The notes below the pieces were generated by a model that saw only the letters and a program-made list of their open reading frames with translations, ran no database searches and had not been told where the DNA came from. Both the position numbers and the translations under genes were made by a program. Below, piece by piece: positions 1 through 6,005 of a DNA stretch of 11,311 nt (position 1 is the first letter of the stretch; the number at the start of each line of letters is the position of its first letter). The DNA is taken from positions 1 through 11,311 of the forward strand of contig JBCDCZ010000145.1 of assembly GCA_039180865.1 (NCBI GenBank). The letters are read 5' to 3'. The DNA comes from JBCDCU01 sp039180865. GTDB taxonomy: Bacteria; Pseudomonadota; Alphaproteobacteria; Rhizobiales; JACESI01.

Positions 1-842
1 GCCTCACGGCTCAATTTGTAAGCCCCTTCCAGGGTCCAGCCATCAGGCTTGCGCGTGCGCTGAGCCTGATCTTCCCCGCCATGCTCGACCGCTTCGATTT
101 CCGCAAGATTCACAATGCCTTCATATCGCGGGAAAATCGTCGTCCCGTCCTCGTCACGGAAAGCCAGTTTCCCGTCAAACGAGGCATTAAACGGCAGATC
201 GTCAGGCTCAAGTGCAGTTTTCACCCTGACGATGCCATCTTCCAGTTTTCCGGTTCCAATCTTAAACGAAAAAGCACCCGTTTCTTCGCTCGCGCGCCCT
301 TCCGCCTTCCATGGGCCCAGTAGGGATTGCGCGCGCACCGTCGCATCAATATCGCTGAGCCTAACCGACACATTCTGCGCTTCATTCGCGAAATAGATCC
401 CGCCCTCGCGGATCGTAACCGGGCCAAGTTTTACGGCGAAAGCATCACCGATCATCGGTTGGGCATCGTCGAGTATCCAGTTCGAATTGCCATCGCGATC
501 AATCCGCACATTCATTTGAGGGCGATCGAGTTCCATATCGATGACTTCGATCTCGCTCTGCAAAAGCGGGATGAGTTCGACACGGACTTTGACACCCGCG
601 GCACTCATGATCGGGGCGTTGTTCGCCTGACCGACTTCTATATCGGTGAATGTGAACGAGGGTATTGGAAGGATTTGTGCGTCGGCGTCACCGCGCACGC
701 GAACCGGATGGCCAAGAAGGCGGCTCGCTTCACGCTCGAAAACAGTCTTGTGGCTTGACCAGTCGATGAAAAACGGTGCCACCAATACTGCGACCAGTAT
801 GGCAACGATCACGCTTCCAATGACGATAAAGAGCTGGTTCAG
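1..842 (-). CDS. AsmA-family protein, N-terminal part (gene runs off the left edge)
   Basis: About 280 codons are open from 842 to the window edge, so the C-terminal part is missing. The product starts with a single hydrophobic segment (roughly residues 3-24, ending in APFFIDW), then an FEREASRLLGHPVRVRGDA-type stretch and a PSFTFTDIEVG motif, all typical of the AsmA N-terminal domain. AsmA-like proteins are anchored in the inner membrane with a large periplasmic part. They belong to the repeating beta-groove superfamily linked to outer-membrane assembly and phospholipid transport, so a role in envelope homeostasis is inferred. I chose CTG at 842 as the start. It is preceded by GGGGGAG with a 6-nt gap, it lies just before the membrane segment, and no ATG, GTG or TTG occurs in frame between the upstream TAA and this CTG. 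The next in-frame candidate, GTG 11 codons on, would cut the membrane helix. The 139-nt gap from the DUF3726 gene suggests separate expression. Confidence 0.88.
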   Translation of the reverse strand, partial: MNQLFIVIGSVIVAILVAVLVAPFFIDWSSHKTVFEREASRLLGHPVRVRGDADAQILPIPSFTFTDIEVGQANNAPIMSAAGVKVRVELIPLLQSEIEVIDMELDRPQMNVRIDRDGNSNWILDDAQPMIGDAFAVKLGPVTIREGGIYFANEAQNVSVRLSDIDATVRAQSLLGPWKAEGRASEETGAFSFKIGTGKLEDGIVRVKTALEPDDLPFNASFDGKLAFRDEDGTTIFPRYEGIVNLAEIEAVEHGGEDQAQRTRKPDGWTLEGAYKLSRE

Positions 843-887
843 TCTCTTCTCCCCCGAACAGTGAAAACAGCGTGCCCCTACATCTAC

Positions 888-915
888 AATTTATACATAG
901 CCGGGCGCCAATCAA
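888..915 (-). promoter_or_regulatory. candidate sigma70-type promoter for the AsmA gene
   Basis: On the minus strand TTGATT (910-915) is followed after 16 nt by TAAATT (888-893), which overlaps an alternative TATAAA at 890-895. This would give a transcript starting near 881 and a leader of about 40 nt before the CTG start. A second TTGACT at 967-972 lacks a good partner. The assignment is by motif only. Confidence 0.35.
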
Positions 916-928
916 ACAGGCTTTCGCC

Positions 929-938
929 GAAACGTTTC
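929..938. promoter_or_regulatory. palindrome GAAACGTTTC upstream of the AsmA gene, possible LacI-type operator
   Basis: A perfect 10-bp palindrome with a central CG lies about 14 nt upstream of the candidate -35 of the AsmA gene, in the DUF3726-AsmA intergenic region. Many LacI-family operators have this form (AA-N-CG-N-TT core). Roughly ten perfect 10-bp palindromes of any sequence are expected by chance in a window this size. Only the intergenic position, the CG centre and the similar site at 5809-5819 make it notable. Confidence 0.3.
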
Positions 939-981
939 AATTTGTTACCGAATTTCACGCAAATCCAGTCAAGTAGAGGGA

Positions 982-1668
982 TCAATTCCCTTCGCCTGCC
1001 CCTCTTGAGCGGGATTGATCGCTTTCTGGTACCAACGTCCGGGCAGCAAGGGCCTGAAGAAACGCAAGAGCAGTTTCACTTGTAGAAATCCTTCGCGCCG
1101 CATTGGCGATCCGCTTTTCGAGCGCTTCGGATTCCGATCTATCGAGATCCGCTGCGCGATCAATGATCACCAATTCGCGGGCGATTGGATCCAGCAAACC
1201 TGTGCCACCAGTCTTTATAGCGCCATTGTTCACTTCGACGGATGCGCTTTCCCAACAAAGTCTGCTCTCCAGGCCGGTTGTCCGGTTCACACCCACGGCG
1301 GCAGCCGCGACAAAAAGCGGGCCGGCGACCGGTCCAATGTAATTTGATCGGCCGCAACCACCCGATTTTTTCTGAATAATCGCAAAGCCCGTATCACGCA
1401 GGTATGTCGCCAATGTCACACCACAAAGTGTTCGTTTTCCGGCCGTCCAATTCGGACTGGACGGGCAAGGTTCTTTAGGGGTGCTATCGCGTCGCGGCGC
1501 CTCATAAAGCCTGAGCAGTGATGCGAGCATTTCCAGAGCGGGAAAGTCCAACAAAGCGAGTGTATGAACGAGATCCTGCGCCTCTTCAGCAAGCCCCCAG
1601 CTGAAACCAGCACCGCGGCAAGCCTTAAGTGCGAGAGCCCGGGTTTCGGAAAAGGAAAGGTTGCTCAT
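982..1668 (-). CDS. DUF3726 domain-containing protein, function unknown
   Basis: The product has 228 residues. The N-terminus (ETRALALKACRGAGFSWGLAEEA, about residues 8-30) matches the hallmark of DUF3726 proteins as I remember them: an Ala/Lys-rich helix, then RGAG-x-x-WGLAEEA. A central SNYIGPVAGPLFVAAAAVG segment (about 108-126) follows. There is no signal peptide or clear membrane helix, so it is probably cytoplasmic. Five cysteines (17, 68, 82, 105, 138) show no CxxC spacing, which argues against a classic iron-sulfur or zinc site. The gene starts inside the stop of the 554-residue unknown gene (ATGA overlap, 1665-1668), without a strong Shine-Dalgarno of its own, so its translation is probably coupled. 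It is the last gene of the FAD-dehydrogenase/dipeptidase operon. No biochemical role can be given; operon membership suggests an accessory role in the same pathway. Confidence 0.85.
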   Translation of the reverse strand: MSNLSFSETRALALKACRGAGFSWGLAEEAQDLVHTLALLDFPALEMLASLLRLYEAPRRDSTPKEPCPSSPNWTAGKRTLCGVTLATYLRDTGFAIIQKKSGGCGRSNYIGPVAGPLFVAAAAVGVNRTTGLESRLCWESASVEVNNGAIKTGGTGLLDPIARELVIIDRAADLDRSESEALEKRIANAARRISTSETALAFLQALAARTLVPESDQSRSRGAGEGN

Positions 1669-3329
1669 TCATCCGCAGCCGCGGGATACATCCATTCATC
1701 CCGGTCATCAACGACCTCGTCGGCAAGGGGGGCACCCTGGAACATGCAGATGCGCACCCAGCGGTCGGAGCGCGGGTCAAACTTGGTTGCGCCAAAGAAC
1801 GAGAGTTTCGCCCGCAACATATCGATGGGACGCATGGTCTCTGACAGAAGATTGTCCTGAATTTCCATGTAGGAGCAGCGCGAAGCAATGCCGATGCGGC
1901 GCGCGACATGCCGGTGCTCAGGAAACTTCAGCAGAAACTCAGCGAGAAGTGTGTCGCTTGGTTGAAGGGCAAGCTTTTCATAGAGTCTGGAAATATCGCG
2001 GGCTACGCTAAGCGGGCTTTCCAGTTCACTGCCGTCTTCATCGAACCGCTCGCCAAGCCGCGGCTCTAGCTTTGCCTCTGAGACATACCAGAAGCGAGCT
2101 TGTTCGGACGGTTGAGAGAAGTCAGTCTGAAGCGCGAAATCGTAGAGGCCTTCGATGAGTTCCCGAAACTCTCCGACAGATCGCGATCCATCGATTGGAA
2201 AATCCGATTTTTCATCGACAGACATCGTATCGGCAAGATCGTCGACGATCCGGCCATAGGGTTCCAAAACAATGGATGCAAGCAATTCCTGCGCTTCGAG
2301 CCCCAGTGTTTCTTCTGCGAATCGGACTAGGCGCGCCCATGGCGATGGACCGCTGAGGAGTTTTGCATCAGCCTTCTTCGATAGCTTTTCAAGATCCTCT
2401 TCAAGGAGCCGAAGCTTTTCGGAAAGCACAGGATCCTTCGTTTTCCAGTCGGCGATGAGAGACTGCGTTCGAAAGATAATTTCAGTGAAGGTTTGGATCT
2501 CCTGCTCGGTGGCTTCACTCACGGCGAGGACGCGCGCCAGTGCCGTTTCTTTCGCAAAGACCCAGGCATGAAAGAGCTGCGGGTGGTTTACGATAAACGG
2601 GGCCATGCCAAGCCCGGTAGAATTGCCGATTCCAAGGCGGCGTTTTCTGTCGCGGGAAAGACGGACCGCTTTTTCACCACCTTTAATCTTCGCCAGATGA
2701 TCGACAAGATCGAAAACAAACAGACGGATCAGATAAACCGTCAGCATTTCCGCCTGAAAAGGTGCGAGGAATTCCGGACGCCCCGCGATCATTTCGCGAT
2801 CTGCCGCTCCGAATTTTCCGGACCCGTAAACCGCAGTTGTGCGCATCAAATAGCCGGTTTCCTCAAGCGGCTGATTATCCGGCTGACGCCCTTCAGAGAG
2901 CGCATCCACCACTTGGCCAAAGAGACGTGAGGATTTATTGGCACGCGATAATGTGAGCTCTCGGGCGGATACTCGACCCTTTTCCTGAAGCGGGACGTTT
3001 TTCGAGAGACGCTCAATCTCAGCGTCATCCGGGATTCCGTCATAGAGCGCGAACGTCGTATCCCACGCTTCAGCGATCACCCGGTCCGTGCGCTGCTCAT
3101 CCGGCAGATCATGGGAAAAAGCGACAAGAGTATAGGTCCGCTCCGGACCTTTCGCAGCAATGACCGCATGACCGACACCTTGATCGTTGAGCTTGGATTG
3201 TAGCGTCTCGATCTGCCAGTTCTCGCGCGCCATACGACGCAGCAGGATGCGCATAAAGCTCAGCCGCGACTGATGAAAAGACCCCAATCGCTCTAAACGC
3301 ATGATGGTCGATGGCGAACGGAGGATCAT
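1665..3329 (-). CDS. conserved 554-residue protein of unknown function, third gene of the operon
   Basis: I recognise no named domain. The protein looks soluble and mostly helical, with no signal peptide. Distinctive stretches are RLERLGSFHQSRLSFMRILL (about 11-30), TGYLMRTTAVYGSGKFG (158-174) and GNSTGLGMAPFIVNHP (235-250). The middle has a charged, coiled-coil-like helix (about 285-322). The first three resemble blocks I recall from hypothetical proteins of similar size in other proteobacteria. The start is uncertain. An in-frame TTG at 3401 and ATG at 3374 would overlap the dipeptidase gene by up to 50 nt. ATG 3329 lies 22 nt after the dipeptidase stop with GGAG directly abutting it. ATG 3302 would begin exactly at the conserved RLERLGS block but has no ribosome site. 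Its position between the dipeptidase and DUF3726 implies a shared pathway, perhaps as a structural or regulatory partner; that is inference only. Confidence 0.85.
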   Translation of the reverse strand: MILRSPSTIMRLERLGSFHQSRLSFMRILLRRMARENWQIETLQSKLNDQGVGHAVIAAKGPERTYTLVAFSHDLPDEQRTDRVIAEAWDTTFALYDGIPDDAEIERLSKNVPLQEKGRVSARELTLSRANKSSRLFGQVVDALSEGRQPDNQPLEETGYLMRTTAVYGSGKFGAADREMIAGRPEFLAPFQAEMLTVYLIRLFVFDLVDHLAKIKGGEKAVRLSRDRKRRLGIGNSTGLGMAPFIVNHPQLFHAWVFAKETALARVLAVSEATEQEIQTFTEIIFRTQSLIADWKTKDPVLSEKLRLLEEDLEKLSKKADAKLLSGPSPWARLVRFAEETLGLEAQELLASIVLEPYGRIVDDLADTMSVDEKSDFPIDGSRSVGEFRELIEGLYDFALQTDFSQPSEQARFWYVSEAKLEPRLGERFDEDGSELESPLSVARDISRLYEKLALQPSDTLLAEFLLKFPEHRHVARRIGIASRCSYMEIQDNLLSETMRPIDMLRAKLSFFGATKFDPRSDRWVRICMFQGAPLADEVVDDRDEWMYPAAADE

Positions 3330-3351
3330 CTCCGTTTGCTGAGCGGTATGG

Positions 3352-4359
3352 TCAGGATGGTTTGAAGTTCTCATCGAAGAAGCGGTACCAATTGTTTCCA
3401 AGGATTTTCGCGCAATCTTCGTCTGAAAATCCGATCTTGCGCAAGCCCTCTCTTAAAGCGGGAAAGTCGCGGTTATCGCGATACCAGGAAGGCATGTCCG
3501 GAAAACCGGGATTGTCTTTAGACCCTTCTCCGTAGTCGATGCGTTTGGACCATCGCCCTGTCCTCATCCATTCAACGACGCTGTCCGGTTGATCCTGACA
3601 AAGATCCGAGCCGATCGCGATGTGATCGACACCGATCATATCCGCAGTACGCGCCGCCATTTCCGAGAAATCCTGGAGGGTGCATTCGCGTCCCCCCTTC
3701 AGATGATGCGGATAGAGCGAAAAGCCCACAATACCTCCGCTTTCAGCAAGCGCTTTGATGACTCTTTCGGATTTGTTGCGCCGGGCATCATGCCAAAAAG
3801 ACGGATTTGCGTGGGTGATCGCAATCGGTCGTGTCGAATAGTCAATCGCCTCCAGCGTGGACCGCTCCGCGGAGTGGCTCATATCGACGACGAGCCCGAC
3901 ACGGTTCATCTCGCTCACCACCTCGCGTCCCATTCTGGTGAGACCGGTGTCTTCGTCTTCGTAGCACCCCGTCGCAAGAAGCGACTGATTGTTGTAGGTC
4001 AGTTGCATGAATCGAACGCCGAGCCGGTGAAGCACCTCCACCAATCCGATATCATCTTCCATGGACGACGGGTTCTGCAGACCGAAGAAGACGGCAGTCC
4101 GCCCCTCCTCACGGGCGCGGTCGATATCAGCGGCGAAGAAACCTTGGAAAATTAAATCGGAATGGATCTCGAAAAGGCGGTTCCAAGCGGAGATGTTGGC
4201 AACGGTCTCGCGAAACGTCTCATGATACGAAATTGTTACATGGACCGCATCAAGGCCTCCTGCCCTGATCTCTCGAAAGACCTTTTCGCTGTAGTTCGCG
4301 TATTGCAGACCGTCGATCAGGTAACCCGATCCTGCGTCACCATGACCATCCGCAATCAT
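3352..4359 (-). CDS. M19-family dipeptidase (renal/membrane dipeptidase type) with altered metal-site residues
   Basis: The 335-residue product has the peptidase M19 amidohydrolase-like layout. An N-terminal DGHGD gives His6 and Asp8. VDMSH gives His162, ITHANP gives His183, DARRN gives Arg194 (equivalent to Arg230 of human DPEP1), and IAIGSD gives Asp252. M19 enzymes hydrolyse dipeptides, often with a C-terminal D-residue, at a two-zinc centre. Here the bridging glutamate (DPEP1 Glu125, in GVEGG) aligns with Gln95 in GLQNP, and the His of TLTH (DPEP1 His152) aligns with Tyr122 in QLTYNNQ. A TGCYE motif follows at 130-134. I recall the same pattern in M19 proteins encoded near dimethylglycine-demethylase genes in Pseudomonas, so this is probably a distinct subfamily whose substrate may not be a dipeptide. 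No signal peptide or lipobox is visible, so it is likely cytoplasmic. The ATG overlaps the stop of the FAD-dehydrogenase gene by 4 nt, implying translational coupling. Confidence 0.92.
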   Translation of the reverse strand: MIADGHGDAGSGYLIDGLQYANYSEKVFREIRAGGLDAVHVTISYHETFRETVANISAWNRLFEIHSDLIFQGFFAADIDRAREEGRTAVFFGLQNPSSMEDDIGLVEVLHRLGVRFMQLTYNNQSLLATGCYEDEDTGLTRMGREVVSEMNRVGLVVDMSHSAERSTLEAIDYSTRPIAITHANPSFWHDARRNKSERVIKALAESGGIVGFSLYPHHLKGGRECTLQDFSEMAARTADMIGVDHIAIGSDLCQDQPDSVVEWMRTGRWSKRIDYGEGSKDNPGFPDMPSWYRDNRDFPALREGLRKIGFSDEDCAKILGNNWYRFFDENFKPS

Positions 4360-5771
4360 CGCGGCCCCAGGATCTTGCCGGGATTCATGATGTTATCGGG
4401 ATCAAGGGCCTGTTTGATGGCGCGCATATAATCGACACCGGCACCCAGCTCGTGAACGAGGTATTTCTGCTTGCGCTGGCCGATGCCGTGCTCGCCAGTG
4501 CAGGTCCCTTCCATGGCGAGTGCCCGCATGTTGAGGCTCGAAATGAAGGCTTCCACGCGTTCTATCTCCTCCTCATCGTCTTCATTAAGCAAGATTGAAA
4601 CATGGAAATTTCCGTCGCCCACATGGCCGACGATGGGCGCTGTGAGCCCGGCCTTTTCTATATCGCGCTGGGTCTCTGCGACGCATTCGGCAAGCCTCGA
4701 AATCGGGACACAGACATCGGTCGCGATTGCTTTTTTACCCGGTTCCAAGGCAAGTACCGCCCAGTAGGCGTCGTGGCGCGCCTGCCAGAGCCGGTTGCGT
4801 TCTTCATGGTCGGTCGTCCAGACAAACGGGCCGCCGCCATTGTCTTCTGCAATCGCCTTGAAAGTTTCCGCCTGCTCTTTGACGCCTGCATCGCTGCCGT
4901 GAAACTCAAGAAGAAGCAGCGGTTCTTCAGGAAGCGATAGTTTCGAATAGGAATTCACAGCCTTTACCTGCAGCGTATCGAGAAGTTCGATCCGCGCGAC
5001 AGGGATTCCCATCTGCATTGTTTCAATCACAGCCTGACACGCTGCTTCCTCGCTTGGAAACGAGCAGGACCCGGCCGATATCGCCTCGGGAATACCGTGA
5101 AGGCGCAAGGTCAATTCGGTAATGATGCCAAGCGTTCCCTCTGCGCCGACGAGAAGGCGCGTGAGATCGTACCCGGCGGACGATTTGCGTGTCCGGCGTG
5201 CTGTTTCAACAATGCGCCCATCCGCCATTACCGCTTTCACGGAAATCACGTTGTCGCGCATCGTTCCGTAGCGCACCGCATTTGTGCCGGAAGCGCGGGT
5301 CGACGCCATGCCGCCAAGGCTCGCATCCGCGCCTGGATCGATCGGAAAGAAGAGACCCGTGTCGCGCAAGTAAGCGTTGAGCGCCTTCCGGGTGATGCCA
5401 GCCTCAACGGTACAATCGAGATCTTCGCCATGGACTGCAACAACCCGGTTCATATTGGAGAGATCAATCGAGATCCCACCCTGTGGAGCGTTCAGGTGCC
5501 CCTCCAGCGAGGTGCCGGCACCAAAAGCGATTACGGGCACTTTGTGTTCAGCGCAGACCCGAACGATTTCGGCAACTTCTTCTGTTGAATGTGCGAACAC
5601 AACTGCATCGGGCGCCTGGTTTTCCAGAAAAGTCGTCGTGTGCCCGTGCTGTTCGCGCACAGCCTGAGCCGTCGAGAGACGGTCAGCAAAGCGTTGACGT
5701 AGGATCTCCACGGCCAGCTGAATACCCTCCCGTCCGGAGGGCCTCTGGTCTGCCTTTTGCGTGATCGCCAT
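4356..5771 (-). CDS. FAD-binding oxidoreductase, D-lactate dehydrogenase/glycolate oxidase GlcD type
   Basis: The 471-residue product oxidises a 2-hydroxy acid, passing electrons to a cytochrome or quinone. An FAD_binding_4 (PCMH) domain occupies about 50-230, with GAGTSLEGH (84-92), a DPGADASLGGMASTRASGTN region (145-164) and GAEGTLGIITE (209-219). A FAD-oxidase C domain follows, with GHVGDGNFH (382-390), whose histidines bind a metal in LDHD-type enzymes, GTCTGEHGIG (422-431) and DPDNIMNPGKI (457-467). The length fits mitochondrial-type D-lactate dehydrogenases. There is no export signal. The substrate cannot be fixed: D-lactate, D-2-hydroxyglutarate and other D-2-hydroxy acids are all possible. 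I chose ATG 5771 because TGAGG lies 6 nt upstream and homologs begin close to this point. ATG 5783 has GGGAGG abutting it, and an in-frame start at 5873 would extend far into the divergent intergenic region. It is the first gene of a four-gene operon. Confidence 0.93.
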   Translation of the reverse strand: MAITQKADQRPSGREGIQLAVEILRQRFADRLSTAQAVREQHGHTTTFLENQAPDAVVFAHSTEEVAEIVRVCAEHKVPVIAFGAGTSLEGHLNAPQGGISIDLSNMNRVVAVHGEDLDCTVEAGITRKALNAYLRDTGLFFPIDPGADASLGGMASTRASGTNAVRYGTMRDNVISVKAVMADGRIVETARRTRKSSAGYDLTRLLVGAEGTLGIITELTLRLHGIPEAISAGSCSFPSEEAACQAVIETMQMGIPVARIELLDTLQVKAVNSYSKLSLPEEPLLLLEFHGSDAGVKEQAETFKAIAEDNGGGPFVWTTDHEERNRLWQARHDAYWAVLALEPGKKAIATDVCVPISRLAECVAETQRDIEKAGLTAPIVGHVGDGNFHVSILLNEDDEEEIERVEAFISSLNMRALAMEGTCTGEHGIGQRKQKYLVHELGAGVDYMRAIKQALDPDNIMNPGKILGPR

Positions 5772-6005
5772 CGTTTGCCTCATCCTCCCTGCTACCCTGA
5801 AATCGGGCGAAACGGTTTCTCCTCCACCGCGCAGACTAGGACTAAGCATAGGGCTCTCACGAAGTCCAATCACGGGAAAAAGATGAAACGGCTCCGCTTC
5901 TTGCTTTGCTTTCGCGGGATCAAGGGCTTAGGCTACCCTTCCAAGGATCCGATTTCACCGGCCGCCCTCCCCCGAGAACGCGGCAGCCGAGCAGTCAACA
6001 CCAAG
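5772..6005. promoter_or_regulatory. divergent intergenic region between the FAD-dehydrogenase operon and the CLC gene
   Basis: These 234 nt must hold promoters for both directions. For the minus-strand operon a weak TTGGAC (5864-5869) could pair with CTTAGT at 17 nt, close to a TATGCT (5845-5850). For the plus-strand CLC gene TTGCTT (5906-5911) is followed after 17 nt by TAGGCT (5929-5934). None matches consensus well. An in-frame ATG at 5883 could extend the CLC protein by 41 residues. In that case the region would be shorter and the plus-strand promoter would lie upstream of 5883. Confidence 0.35.
5809..5819. promoter_or_regulatory. palindrome GAAAC-G-GTTTC upstream of the FAD-dehydrogenase operon, possible operator
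   Basis: A perfect inverted repeat of two GAAAC half-sites around one central base lies 38-48 nt upstream of the operon's start codon, where a repressor could block initiation. The half-site is the same as in the palindrome at 929-938, although the centre differs by one base. That resembles the spacing variants seen among LacI-family operators. No regulator gene is present in the window, so binding by such a protein is inference. Confidence 0.33.

Noticed and set aside
327..758. 143-codon open frame on the plus strand
   Set aside because: It is antisense to the AsmA coding region, whose translation shows a membrane anchor and family motifs.
2493..2930. 145-codon open frame on the plus strand
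   Set aside because: It is antisense to the 554-residue unknown gene and has no ribosome site or recognisable domain.
3330..3401. Longer N-terminus of the 554-residue unknown, from TTG 3401 or ATG 3374
   Set aside because: It would overlap the dipeptidase gene by up to 50 nt, has no Shine-Dalgarno, and the extra residues look non-conserved.
3589..4155. 188-codon open frame on the plus strand
   Set aside because: It lies wholly inside the M19 gene on the opposite strand and its product resembles no family; the minus-strand protein carries clear motifs.
5772..5873. Extended start of the FAD dehydrogenase at 5873
   Set aside because: The added 34 residues fall outside the family length and occupy the divergent regulatory region; ATG 5771 has a well-spaced ribosome site.
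5757..6005. Extended start of the CLC protein at 5757
   Set aside because: It would overlap the start of the divergent operon, and the 83 added residues are rich in Pro, Arg and His with no family resemblance.
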